Source: an uncultured Muribaculaceae bacterium
GTDB taxonomy: Bacteria > Bacteroidota > Bacteroidia > Bacteroidales > Muribaculaceae
Length of the DNA stretch: 64,000 nt
Reading direction: 5' to 3'
NCBI GenBank assembly: GCA_910583675.1
Contig: CAJTYH010000009.1
Coordinates: 5,980 to 69,979 of the forward strand
The notes under the pieces were generated by a model. That model was not told the DNA's origin. It did not search any database and worked only from the letters and a program-made list of their open reading frames with translations. The stretch's first letter is position 1; each line of letters opens with the position of its first letter. The position numbers were made by a program, and so were the translations under genes. Of the stretch, positions 26,328-35,155 are shown in pieces.

Positions 26328-29300
26328 TTAATTGAATTTAAATGGTGTGTCATTGAGCGTCACAACGATCACGCCACTGGATTTCCAAGGCAGCGTATAG
26401 GCATCGGAGATGCCACGCTGACGAAACAGCAAAGCACCATCGGGAGAATAAACTGATAGCACGGAATATGCAGGAGCATCCGATACCATTATGTTGCCAT
26501 CGCGATAGCTGACGCAACCTGATTTTCCCGACACCGGCGTTGAAGCCACATAACTGCCCTCCTCAGTTTCATACGCACCCATATCGACCCTTACGCCTTG
26601 TATGCGTTTTTCACACGCGAGGTCATATGTGCTCACTGCGGCATAATTGTCGTCTCCTGCATCTATGCACGGCGATCCTGCAGTGAGCTTATAAGATGCC
26701 GTGGCTATTTCCGACAATTTATCGGCATCGCCGGTATGTCCGCAAAAAGACACCGGACTGGAAAATAATGGAGACTGCATCTCTGTCAGGGAGAGATGGT
26801 TGTCATCATCCCCATCAGTAAATTTTCGGCTATCGCTCTCTATGGCCGACGACTTTGAAACTACGATACCACCGCCGTTTACATCGGAATTCTGGCCGTA
26901 ACTGCTACGTTTCCCATTCCCTTGATTGTTGTATGCTATGGAATTATAGATGTTGATATTGGACGTATTGTTTCCGAGACCGAAAGCGCCACCGGGGCCG
27001 GCAGACACGTTGTTGGCAAACGTGCAGTTTATCACCGTGGCCGTAACGCCGCCTCCAACCTGCACAGCACCACCGTTACCGGTGGAGGTGTTGTTTACAA
27101 AAAGTGAATTTTCTATTCTCACCTTGCCCATATGGCAATGAATGGCCGCACCGTTCTTTTTGTCCTGGGTTCGATTATTGCGGAATATGCAGTTACGCAC
27201 CACTGCCCCGTTTGTAAGTATCGCAACACCTCCGTTGCCGTTCCCATTGGCACCTGACTGGTTTACCCCGTTCTGCACAATCAAACCGTCAAGTACAGAA
27301 GTCACAGCTCCGTCCAGATGACCGTTTCTAAAAAGCGAGACCTTCCCTCCCCCATCTATTATAGTCTGGTTCTGTGCCCAGTTTCTGGCATTAAGTTCTG
27401 TCTCCGTGCCGTCGAAACCGCCATATATCTCCAGTTTATCCACATTTATGGACTTCTTTACATCATATATACCAGCACTTAACCACAACACGCTGTTTCC
27501 CAAGGCATTTTCAGCCATCATAACCGCATGTTCCAGAGATGTCGCTTCATCCCAGGAATTGCCATCAGACTCAGGCTTTCCATCAGCTGATACGCGTATT
27601 ACCATGGCATCTTCAGAAGGAGCGCCATTGTCAAACTCATATGCTCCCATATCGATCTGTCTACCAGACAACCTACGCCGGTGGCCGAGGTCATAGTCAA
27701 GTTTCGAGGTCAAATTCACATTTCCACGGTCAATGCATGGTGAAGTTTCAGCAAGTGAATAGGAGGCATCCAGGATATCCGTCAAATCATCCACGTACCC
27801 TTCCATCTGTGCCGGGGAAGCGAATACCGGAGATTTCTCCTCCGACAGGAACATATGGCTCACATCGTCACCGTCCGTGAACTTCTTGCTTTCGCTTTCT
27901 ATGGCGGAATATTTCGATACCACCTTCCCACCACCGTTGACGTCGGAATTCTGACCATAACTGCTACGTTGGCCATTCCCATTGTTTCCATACGCAATGG
28001 TATTGTACAGGTTCAGATTGGACGTATTGGTACCGAGACCGAATGCTCCACCTGGGCCGGTAGCCATGTTGTTGGCAAAAGTACAGTTGATGACATTCGC
28101 CGTAACACCGCCACCTACCTGAATCGCACCACCGTTGCCGGTAGACGAATTGTTTACAAAAAGGCTGTTCTCTATAGTTACAGTACCTATATGGCAATGG
28201 AGTGCCGCACCGTTTTTCTTATTCTGCGTGCGGTTGTTACGAAAAATGCAGTTGCGCACCACGGCTCCGTTTGTGAGGATAGCACCCCCGCCGTTGCCGT
28301 TTCCATTGGCACCCGACTGGTTCATTCCGTTCTGCACTATGACACCGTCAATGAGAGTGCTCACGGTAGCATCAAGATTATTGTTCCTGAACGGAGACAC
28401 TTTTCCGCCACCGTCTATTATGGTCTGATTCGAAACCCAGTCTCGTTCAGCAAGACGTTTCTCAGAACCGTCAAAACCACCGTAAAATTTCAGATTATCG
28501 GCATTGATTGTTGAGGCAACGTCATATGTTCCCTTCTTAAGCCATATCTGCGCACCCGGCACATCACGCCCAAGCGTGACAGCATTGTCCAATGTGGTGG
28601 CTTTATCCCAGGCTGAACCATCGGCTGCTGCATCTCCGTCGGGAGCTGCATATATCACATGGTCGGCATACTGGCGATACGCCTCGTTGAACCAGTCAAT
28701 GGCAGCTTTCTTAAGCCTTTCGGCAATGGCCGGATTCTCAAAAGCGACATTGTGCTTTTCGTTGAAATCAGTAGCCATATTGTAAAGTTCGGTACTTGAA
28801 CCGTCGGCATTGACAAGCAATTTCCAATCCCCGTCACGCACGCCGATATGCGGGCTTATGCGGTCACCCTTCGTCTTTCCGAATTCCCAGAACAGAGGAG
28901 TACCTCTCTCCGCCGTGGAATTGCCAAGCAACACTTCGCTCATGTCCTTGCCATCCAGAGGATACTTTTCAGGTACGTCCACTCCGGCTATGGAACAAAG
29001 CGACGGGAAAAGGTCTACCATGCAGACCACCGAGGATGTGTTCACCTGATCGGCATCGATCACACCCGGCCATCGGATTATGAACGGCATGCGTATGCCG
29101 CCTTCATAAAGTGTTCCCTTCTGACCACGGAAAGAGTTTGTGCGATGGCCGTCGAAAGCCGGTGCGGGCCCGTTGTCACCCGTAAAAATCACTATTGTGT
29201 TCTCATCCAATCCCAGATCCTTCAATCCCTGCATGAACCGGCCTATCTGACGGTCAAGCTCGGCCAGAACGATTGCAAATGAAGCAGAGGATTCACGTTG

Positions 29301-30005
29301 CGATGCCTCATCGTTCTCATAAACCCAAGGAGTATGCACGTCGTCGGGCCACAAGTTCACAAAACAAGGCTTCCCTTTGTGCCGTGAGAGGAAATCAAGA
29401 GTGCGATCCACGAAATATGCAGTCCTGTCCCATCGCTTCACCTCATCCGTCGCTGCCCAGATCCAATTGCTCGAGGTCAGTTTCGGATCCGGATCAGGGC
29501 TTTCCCACGTGGAGGAGTATTCGTCAAAACCATACTTGGTTATGGCAGGAGCGTTTTTTACATCACGTCCGCCTCCCATGTGCCATTTGCCGAAATGCCC
29601 GGTCGTATATCCGCCCTCTTTCAATGCCCTGGCCATTGAGGGCGCATCAGAATCCAAAAAGTCATTCTGCTCATGGCGTGCATTTCCGGCCCTCTCCTGA
29701 AGGAAAGTGTTTATTCCCCAACGGGTGGGATACATTCCTGTAGTAAGTCCCACACGCGATGGGGAACTGATAGGGCACGACGTATAAAACTGACGCAGGC
29801 TCAATCCCTCCTCTGCCATGCGGTCTATGTTCGGAGTAGGCGCATAGTCACCACCGAAGCAATACGGATCGGAATACCCCATGTCATCAATGTTTATGAT
29901 GACGATATTCGGTTTTGAAGTGGGAGTTTTCTGTGCCGATATTGCTCCCGGAAGCAGAGCACAAGTAGTGGACAGCAACAGCTGCCCGGGATAAACCCTT
30001 TTCAT
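26328..30005 (-). CDS. Sulfatase fused to two tandem beta-helix modules
   Basis: This 1225-residue exported protein has a signal peptide (about 1-24), a type I sulfatase domain (about 30-445) with NIVIINIDDMGYSD and the formylglycine motif S80-S-P-S-R84, again serine type. Two tandem modules follow (about 449-798 and 799-1150), each like choice-of-anchor-Q/right-handed beta-helix domains found in polysaccharide lyases and adhesins. The two are very similar, for example NQTIIDGGGKVS and CIFRNNRTQ in both. A short beta-rich tail ends the protein. The ATG at 30005 (MKRVYPG) is preferred to a start 51 bases upstream because the promoter's -7 element lies at 30043-30050 and overlaps the longer version. 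Confidence 0.88.
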   Translation of the reverse strand: MKRVYPGQLLLSTTCALLPGAISAQKTPTSKPNIVIINIDDMGYSDPYCFGGDYAPTPNIDRMAEEGLSLRQFYTSCPISSPSRVGLTTGMYPTRWGINTFLQERAGNARHEQNDFLDSDAPSMARALKEGGYTTGHFGKWHMGGGRDVKNAPAITKYGFDEYSSTWESPDPDPKLTSSNWIWAATDEVKRWDRTAYFVDRTLDFLSRHKGKPCFVNLWPDDVHTPWVYENDEASQRESSASFAIVLAELDRQIGRFMQGLKDLGLDENTIVIFTGDNGPAPAFDGHRTNSFRGQKGTLYEGGIRMPFIIRWPGVIDADQVNTSSVVCMVDLFPSLCSIAGVDVPEKYPLDGKDMSEVLLGNSTAERGTPLFWEFGKTKGDRISPHIGVRDGDWKLLVNADGSSTELYNMATDFNEKHNVAFENPAIAERLKKAAIDWFNEAYRQYADHVIYAAPDGDAAADGSAWDKATTLDNAVTLGRDVPGAQIWLKKGTYDVASTINADNLKFYGGFDGSEKRLAERDWVSNQTIIDGGGKVSPFRNNNLDATVSTLIDGVIVQNGMNQSGANGNGNGGGAILTNGAVVRNCIFRNNRTQNKKNGAALHCHIGTVTIENSLFVNNSSTGNGGAIQVGGGVTANVINCTFANNMATGPGGAFGLGTNTSNLNLYNTIAYGNNGNGQRSSYGQNSDVNGGGKVVSKYSAIESESKKFTDGDDVSHMFLSEEKSPVFASPAQMEGYVDDLTDILDASYSLAETSPCIDRGNVNLTSKLDYDLGHRRRLSGRQIDMGAYEFDNGAPSEDAMVIRVSADGKPESDGNSWDEATSLEHAVMMAENALGNSVLWLSAGIYDVKKSINVDKLEIYGGFDGTETELNARNWAQNQTIIDGGGKVSLFRNGHLDGAVTSVLDGLIVQNGVNQSGANGNGNGGVAILTNGAVVRNCIFRNNRTQDKKNGAAIHCHMGKVRIENSLFVNNTSTGNGGAVQVGGGVTATVINCTFANNVSAGPGGAFGLGNNTSNINIYNSIAYNNQGNGKRSSYGQNSDVNGGGIVVSKSSAIESDSRKFTDGDDDNHLSLTEMQSPLFSSPVSFCGHTGDADKLSEIATASYKLTAGSPCIDAGDDNYAAVSTYDLACEKRIQGVRVDMGAYETEEGSYVASTPVSGKSGCVSYRDGNIMVSDAPAYSVLSVYSPDGALLFRQRGISDAYTLPWKSSGVIVVTLNDTPFKFN
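26555..28665 (-). repeat. Tandem duplication of a ~1.05-kb coding module
   Basis: Two copies, roughly 27610-28665 and 26555-27610, encode the beta-helix modules of the sulfatase. Corresponding blocks, for example the codons for NQTIIDGGG, are about 1060 bases apart. The duplication is recent enough that long stretches match at the DNA level, which also gives a risk of assembly collapse or recombination. Confidence 0.8.
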
Positions 30006-30042
30006 GGTTATGAGTCTTTTATGGATTAGATAATTCTGACTA

Positions 30043-30074
30043 CAAATATAGCACAATTATCTTTCACCAACAAA
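30043..30074 (-). promoter_or_regulatory. Promoter of the two-sulfatase operon
   Basis: On the minus strand TTTG (plus CAAA at 30071-30074) and TATATTTG (plus CAAATATA at 30043-30050) are 20 bases apart, an ideal Bacteroidetes promoter, 38 bases before the ATG at 30005. Confidence 0.8.
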
Positions 30075-30173
30075 CGCACACTTTGACAGCCAGAGACGGA
30101 CATGGAGGCATAAATATCCTGTCTACTTCTCATTCCGAATGAACCAACGGCAAAATGTAATCGTTAAAAATAT

Positions 30174-30665
30174 GTGAAAGAAAAAGATGTAAACATAAGA
30201 ATAGCCAAGATACGTGAGCTTTCAAGGCAGAACAGCATCAACCGTTGGGAACTGATGAGGTATTGCGGTTCAAAAATAACCGTAACACTGGAATCGCGTT
30301 TTCACGCACGACCTGCCAGACACTGTGTCTCACTCGTCGTGGCCACAAGGTATCATTGCATGCGTGATCAGCTGCGACACGACCTGCTATACTACGGCAT
30401 TGAAGTGTTTTTCGACATTGAGCCATTCAGTTCACTGGATGCCAATGACAACGGCGAGATGGAACTTCCACCTCGCCTGATGACCATAATGTACGGTGTC
30501 GCCATCGGAGCATTGCGCGGCATGTTAGCACAAAAAGTGGAGCGTACCCAATTGCGTGACTATCCCCTCCCCCTTATTAATATATCGGAACTTGTGAGCT
30601 GTCACATATACGGAACTCCCGCACCGGAGCACGCCATACCGTTGATTGATTTCAGATACAATTGA
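30174..30665 (+). CDS. Probable SecB-like protein
   Basis: The 163-residue protein has no signal peptide. Its C-terminal part, PPRLMTIMYGVAIGALRGMLAQKVERTQLRDYPLPLINISELV, follows the pattern of SecB-fold proteins (helix with R-G, T, then LP-I-N). The preceding part is beta-rich (ITVTLESRFHARPARHCVSLVVATRY). SecB proteins hold precursor proteins unfolded for export or act as chaperones in toxin-antitoxin systems. The match is by pattern only. The start is GTG at 30174 because the overlapping ATG at 30172 is out of frame. It abuts, with a 2-base gap, a gene for an exported DUF3108 protein, so a role in its export is conceivable. Confidence 0.5.
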   Translation: MKEKDVNIRIAKIRELSRQNSINRWELMRYCGSKITVTLESRFHARPARHCVSLVVATRYHCMRDQLRHDLLYYGIEVFFDIEPFSSLDANDNGEMELPPRLMTIMYGVAIGALRGMLAQKVERTQLRDYPLPLINISELVSCHIYGTPAPEHAIPLIDFRYN

Positions 30666-30667
30666 AC

Positions 30668-31387
30668 ATGAAAAGTATTTTGTCTACATTATGCCTGGTC
30701 TTGGCAACCATTGCATTCAAAGCCGGTGCCAGGACAGTACCGGATGAAGTGCTGCACTATGGCGTGAGATTCAAATGGGGACTAATTGATGCCAATGTCG
30801 GAATCGCCAAACTCACTACGCGCAACATTCCCGGGACAGGGATGTTTACAGCCACGTTATCCGGAAAATCCGTGGATCTATTCGGCCATTATTACGAAGC
30901 CGACGATACGATCACAGGTTCCATAATGTCCGATGCCATGCAACTTGACTCCACACAGAAAATAGCACGGGAACATGGAGTGTTTTCCATAGAAACAATC
31001 CATGGAAACGTCGTCCAATCACACGTAAGCGATTACGGATCAGGGCTGACCATTGACTTGCTAAGTGTGTTTTACTACATGCGCCAAATAGATTATAACC
31101 GATATCCGAAAGGACAACACTTCCATATAAATGTCACAAACGGCACACAGATAGAGACACTTGACATCACCTACATGGGAAAGGAAAACCTACAAGACGG
31201 AGAGGAGACATTCAAAATATCCCTTACATTCACCTCGCATGAAAGTGGCAAATCTGACATTTTGAATGCATGGATTTCCACAGACTCCCGACGAATACCG
31301 TTACGTATCGATGCCTCACTATCCATGGGGCATATGGAATGCCATTTTATCAACGCAGAAGCATTGCCTGAAGGATTCATGGACTGA
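30668..31387 (+). CDS. Exported DUF3108 family protein (first copy)
   Basis: The 239-residue protein has a signal peptide (MKSILSTLCLVLATIAFKAGA) and a DUF3108 fold: LHYGVRFKWGLIDANVGIAKL at the N terminus and YYMRQIDYNRYPKGQHF in the middle. DUF3108 proteins are periplasmic or outer-membrane-associated beta-barrels of unknown function. The ATG at 30668 is chosen over the TTG at 30662. The next gene encodes a paralogue, 39 bases downstream. Confidence 0.75.
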   Translation: MKSILSTLCLVLATIAFKAGARTVPDEVLHYGVRFKWGLIDANVGIAKLTTRNIPGTGMFTATLSGKSVDLFGHYYEADDTITGSIMSDAMQLDSTQKIAREHGVFSIETIHGNVVQSHVSDYGSGLTIDLLSVFYYMRQIDYNRYPKGQHFHINVTNGTQIETLDITYMGKENLQDGEETFKISLTFTSHESGKSDILNAWISTDSRRIPLRIDASLSMGHMECHFINAEALPEGFMD

Positions 31388-31426
31388 CTTTTTAAACCAT
31401 CAGCCGTCCCATCCGTCTAACATGAC

Positions 31427-32212
31427 ATGAAACTCAAGAGACTATTTTTATCCGTTCTGTTGCTCCTCTCTATCCTTACAACATGGGCAGCAGAAGATTG
31501 GAATGTTCCCAAAGAACACATCACCTACGATGTGATGTACAAATGGGGACTTATCAACAAAAAAGCAGGTTCTGCCACCATAGCAACATATCCGGATGCA
31601 ATCCCCGACAAATTCCGGGCACACCTCAGCGCGGCATCAGCACCATGGGCTGATAAATTCTTCATGGTTCGTGATACCTTGAAAGGTCTTATCGACAAAA
31701 ACACGCTGCACCCCTCGTATTATGAAAAAATAGCCCATGAAGGGGGCGCTTACGATCGCGACATATTGATTTACAAATATTCGGGAGACTCCGTTACTGC
31801 GAATGCACAGATGTGGCGCAAACGCAAGAAAGAGACAGACATACGAAAACTTGACAACGTCACACACACGGCCAAAGGCTTGACCATGGACATGCTCTCC
31901 GCCTTTTACTATATGCGGCGCATACCATATGCCGAGATGCAGAAGGGGGAATCGGTCACGCTGAACGTATTCTCTGGAAAGAAGAAGGAGCGCCTGACAA
32001 TCCATTACCAAGGGCGTGAGGATGTAGAAATAAACAAGAAAAAATACCCGTCATACCACATTACATTCACATTTACCACGGCCGGAGGCAAGACAAGTTC
32101 CGACAATATGGACGCATGGATCTCATCCGGCACAGACCGCATCCCACTGCTCCTTGAAGGGAAACTTCCGGTGGGTAAAGTCCGCGCCATATATTCCGGA
32201 AAATTGAAATAA
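31427..32212 (+). CDS. Exported DUF3108 family protein (second copy)
   Basis: The 261-residue protein is a paralogue of its neighbour: a signal peptide (LFLSVLLLLSILTTWA) is followed by ITYDVMYKWGLINKKAGSATI and YYMRRIPYAEMQKGESV, blocks that align one-to-one with the first copy. It is more basic and slightly longer. Function unknown; the pair may work together or have split substrates. No terminator separates it from the GH43-like gene, but that gene has its own -7 element. Confidence 0.78.
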   Translation: MKLKRLFLSVLLLLSILTTWAAEDWNVPKEHITYDVMYKWGLINKKAGSATIATYPDAIPDKFRAHLSAASAPWADKFFMVRDTLKGLIDKNTLHPSYYEKIAHEGGAYDRDILIYKYSGDSVTANAQMWRKRKKETDIRKLDNVTHTAKGLTMDMLSAFYYMRRIPYAEMQKGESVTLNVFSGKKKERLTIHYQGREDVEINKKKYPSYHITFTFTTAGGKTSSDNMDAWISSGTDRIPLLLEGKLPVGKVRAIYSGKLK

Positions 32213-32218
32213 AATCGT

Positions 32219-32226
32219 TAACTTTG
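32219..32226 (+). promoter_or_regulatory. -7 element for the GH43-like gene
   Basis: TAACTTTG, an exact TAnnTTTG match, begins 7 bases after the preceding stop codon. No -33 TTTG at the right distance is seen. Confidence 0.6.
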
Positions 32227-32290
32227 CGGCGAATTAACCCTAATTTATTATTTTCTTTGACCTACTTACCATAAATTAACGATTGTACTT

Positions 32291-33301
32291 ATGAAAAAAC
32301 TGTTTGCCGCCATTGCCGCAACACTTTGTGGCGCATATCTGATCAGTGCTGCAGAAGCGCCGGCTCCCCTCTATCGCGACCCTGTCACAGACGGAGCAGC
32401 CGATCCATGCCTGATATTCAACCGCGACACCAAGGAATGGTGGATGCTATATACCCAAAGACGCGCCAACAGCGAGACAGCAGATGTAGCATATTGCTAC
32501 GGCAACCCCATCGGAGTGGCATCAAGCGACGACGGAGGTGCGACATGGGTATACCGTGGAACACTTGACCTGGATTTCGAACCGGGACATAACACTTTCT
32601 GGGCACCCGACGTAGTCTGGCATGATGGAAAATACCATATGTTCGTATCCTATATAAAAGGTGTGCGCAACCATTGGAGCGGTATGGCCACAATGATGCA
32701 TTATACCAGTCCTGACTTGTGGAATTGGAAATTCGAAGGCCCCGCCGTACTTCCCAAGGAAAATGTAATAGATGCTACCCTGCTACGAAAACCGGACGGT
32801 GAATGGCGCATGTGGTACAAGTGGGACAGCAAATCGCTTTATGCCGACAGCAAGGATCTCCGCAACTGGAAAGGAACCGACAAGGCATCCATATCAGACA
32901 GACCCCACGAAGGTGCAAAGGCTTTCCGGTTCAAGGACAGATATTGGATCATAGTTGACGAATGGGCCGGAATGGCGGTCTACAGCTCAGACGACCTTGA
33001 GAACTGGACAAGACAGGACAAGATGATACTTGACAAACCTTCACAGAGGGCAGAAGACCGCCCGTCGGGATCGCACGGAGATGTGATCGTGGCAGGAGAC
33101 CGGGCGTATGTGTTCTACTTCACACATCCGGGACGTACTGCACACGGACATGCCCCGCTTGACGAAAACGGCAATACCCCTTACGAACTGCGCAGATCAT
33201 CCATACAAGTCGCGGAACTGGAATTGACCCCTGAAGGAGAACTCGTCACCAAAGACCGCAATCTTCCAGTGGACATCTCCCTCCCACGCCAGATAGACTG
33301 A
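32291..33301 (+). CDS. Secreted GH43-like glycoside hydrolase
   Basis: The 336-residue exported protein has a signal peptide (KLFAAIAATLCGAYLISAAEA) and a five-bladed beta-propeller pattern. Candidate catalytic residues are the Asp in GAADPCLIF (base), the Asp in VIDATLLRKP (modulator) and the Glu in HEGAKAFRFKDRY (acid), in the order expected for GH43-type enzymes. GH43 and related families remove arabinose, xylose or galactose residues from plant or host glycans; the substrate cannot be read here. Related families with the same fold (GH32, GH117, GH130) are alternatives. A clear terminator follows. Confidence 0.75.
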   Translation: MKKLFAAIAATLCGAYLISAAEAPAPLYRDPVTDGAADPCLIFNRDTKEWWMLYTQRRANSETADVAYCYGNPIGVASSDDGGATWVYRGTLDLDFEPGHNTFWAPDVVWHDGKYHMFVSYIKGVRNHWSGMATMMHYTSPDLWNWKFEGPAVLPKENVIDATLLRKPDGEWRMWYKWDSKSLYADSKDLRNWKGTDKASISDRPHEGAKAFRFKDRYWIIVDEWAGMAVYSSDDLENWTRQDKMILDKPSQRAEDRPSGSHGDVIVAGDRAYVFYFTHPGRTAHGHAPLDENGNTPYELRRSSIQVAELELTPEGELVTKDRNLPVDISLPRQID

Positions 33302-33313
33302 GAAAATATCCTT

Positions 33314-33343
33314 AAGACTGCTGCCCTGTGTGTCAGCAGTCTT
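33314..33343 (+). terminator. Intrinsic terminator overlapping the end of tdk
   Basis: AAGACTGCTG and CAGCAGTCTT form a 10-bp stem with a 10-base loop, followed by TTTCTATTTC. The right arm encodes the last codons and stop of the convergent tdk gene, so the terminator and the coding end share bases. Confidence 0.8.
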
Positions 33344-33986
33344 TTTCTATTTCTGCAAGCAGTTCGGGGAACGGGAGGCTGTGCCTGGTCGACTGCTCAA
33401 TCCGCTTGTTCCGCCAGCATTTGCGGCATACGGCGATATAACGTTCGTCACCACCGATCTCTACCTGTGCACCTTCCGTAAGAATATCTCCATTTTCGTC
33501 TATACGGGCATTGACGATGGTCTTATGGCCGCAAGTGCAAGTAGACTTTATCTCATCTATCGTATCGGCGATCTCAAAAAGGCGTTTGGAACCCTCGAAA
33601 AGATTTGTCTTGAAATCGGTACGCAAGCCGTAGCATATCACATTGCTGCCAAAATCATCTACAACGCGCGAAAGCTGATCTACCTGCGATGCAGTCAGAA
33701 ATTGAGCCTCATCTACAAGAAACCAATCTACCACCGCATTGATGGTCTTGAAATACTCCTTGGCATACTGGTAAAGATCTGTCTCCGGATATATATATAT
33801 GCATTCCCGCTCAATGCCGATACGGGACTTTATCACATTCCTGTTGTCACGGGTATCTATCACAGGCTTCATGCAAAGGTAACGCATGCCGCGTTCCTCA
33901 AAGTTATAAGCCGTGGTCAGCAGCAGCGCGGTTTTTGCCGAGCCCATAGTGCCGTATCTGAAATAGAGTTTGCCTTTGCGGTTCAA
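33333..33986 (-). CDS. tdk: Thymidine kinase, type II
   Basis: Tdk phosphorylates thymidine in the salvage pathway. Motifs: P-loop GTMGSAKT, the DEAQF block with catalytic Glu, the lasso-region GLRTDFKTNLFEGSKRL, and a zinc site formed by CTCGHK and CRKCWRNK. The frame is open up to a TTG at 34031, but TATCTTTA (plus 34019-34026) inside that extension looks like its own -7 element, so I place the start at the TTG at 33986 (N-terminal NRKGKLYFRYG). The start is uncertain; the longer version is 232 residues and this one 217. Confidence 0.9.
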   Translation of the reverse strand: MNRKGKLYFRYGTMGSAKTALLLTTAYNFEERGMRYLCMKPVIDTRDNRNVIKSRIGIERECIYIYPETDLYQYAKEYFKTINAVVDWFLVDEAQFLTASQVDQLSRVVDDFGSNVICYGLRTDFKTNLFEGSKRLFEIADTIDEIKSTCTCGHKTIVNARIDENGDILTEGAQVEIGGDERYIAVCRKCWRNKRIEQSTRHSLPFPELLAEIEKDC

Positions 33987-34018
33987 GGTGAAATTTGCGT
34001 TTAAGATGTTTCTGACCG

Positions 34019-34026
34019 TAAAGATA
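34019..34026 (-). promoter_or_regulatory. Candidate -7 element for tdk
   Basis: On the minus strand TATCTTTA matches TAnnTTTG at all but the last position. It lies within the longest open frame of tdk and supports the shorter start at 33986. Confidence 0.4.
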
Positions 34027-34098
34027 GTCAAACTTTCTTATACGCTACTATATCACCAAAAGGAAATTTTGAACACTTGTCCCGGCATGCACGATTAC

Positions 34099-35034
34099 TC
34101 ATCTGCCATTACCGGAAGAGGGCGCCGACGCATTCACGTTGCCGGCTTCTGCAATTTCCACATAATATACCGAGAATACTATCAGGATCATGGCCAGCAT
34201 CTGCCACCAACTGAAATGATCTTGTCCCAGAACATAACTTGCCACAGCGGCAACCACAAGGATAAGGTATCCGTACAGTGCAACCACCGTCGCCGACAGG
34301 TTGCGCAGTCCTACCGCTATGAGCAGATAACCCAAGGAGGTGGGGAACACCAGAACAAAAAGTAACACCATCATGGGAGCGGAAAACAACGGCTGACTTA
34401 GAACGGGAGCATCCCAACCCGTAAAACAAATCATCACTAACGAGGAAAACATCCCACCTAAAAACGTCCATTTGGAAATGGTCACATTGTCAACATGCTT
34501 TACCATCTGTTTCTCAAAAACCAGATAAAGAGCATACAGTACAGACGAGACCAAACATAGCATGTTACCCTTGAGCGGTGCCGAAGCCGTGTCCGAGCTT
34601 TTCTGCGTAAGTATGATCACCAATGCACCGGCCAATCCAAGCAGGATTCCAATGATCTTCTTTGGTGTCATACGTTCCTTTAAAAATATCACACATATCG
34701 CAAACACCCATACAGGCTGCATGCATATGAAGATTGACGATGAAATCGGGGTTGTATAGGTCAGACCCTCCAGCAGGAAAAACATGTACCCGAACACGCA
34801 AACCGCTCCCAATGCAAACATACGCAACTTTTGCAACCCGGTCGTAGGAGTGGCCTTGTCACGAGTGAAAAGCCCTGTCACCCAAAAACTGATACTGCCA
34901 AAGACCAGACGCAACACCACACCGGAGAACGACGACATCCAGACTGGAAGAAGATACCGCAATGCGTTCTCATTCAGTCCGGAGAACGTCTTTGAAAAGA
35001 TCATGGCAATATTGCCCTTGGTTTTCCCTTTCAT
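34099..35034 (-). CDS. EamA/DMT family transporter
   Basis: The 311-residue inner-membrane protein has about ten hydrophobic segments arranged as two EamA repeats, the first containing SISFWVTGLF and FMLEG-type helices, the second starting around LKGNMLCLVSSVLYALYLVFEKQM. The FLKERMTPKKIIGILLGLAGALVII block is typical of drug/metabolite exporters. The substrate cannot be predicted. ATG at 35034 is preferred to the GTG at 35040. It is divergent from bioA; the shared 121-base gap holds the bioA promoter. Confidence 0.85.
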   Translation of the reverse strand: MKGKTKGNIAMIFSKTFSGLNENALRYLLPVWMSSFSGVVLRLVFGSISFWVTGLFTRDKATPTTGLQKLRMFALGAVCVFGYMFFLLEGLTYTTPISSSIFICMQPVWVFAICVIFLKERMTPKKIIGILLGLAGALVIILTQKSSDTASAPLKGNMLCLVSSVLYALYLVFEKQMVKHVDNVTISKWTFLGGMFSSLVMICFTGWDAPVLSQPLFSAPMMVLLFVLVFPTSLGYLLIAVGLRNLSATVVALYGYLILVVAAVASYVLGQDHFSWWQMLAMILIVFSVYYVEIAEAGNVNASAPSSGNGR

Positions 35035-35124
35035 AAACACGCTGTTGAATAACTGTTTAATATAACAAACATTCAGGCACTATAGTTGCAACATACTATA
35101 TTTTACCATGATTGGATTTCTTCG

Positions 35125-35132
35125 TATCTTTG
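35125..35132 (+). promoter_or_regulatory. -7 element of the biotin operon
   Basis: TATCTTTG is an exact match. It lies only 24 bases before the ATG at 35156 and excludes the in-frame ATGs at 35108 and 35135 as starts. No good -33 TTTG is seen. No BirA-type operator palindrome is obvious. Confidence 0.7.
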
Positions 35133-35155
35133 CAATGAAAAAAAGAAACATCAAA

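Noticed and set aside
26600..28400. Repeated short blocks resembling a CRISPR or satellite
   Set aside because: They are codons of Gly/Asn-rich beta-helix strands in two copies of one coding module; there is no regular spacer pattern.
35041..35155. BirA operator controlling the biotin operon
   Set aside because: No long inverted repeat is present near the -7 element.
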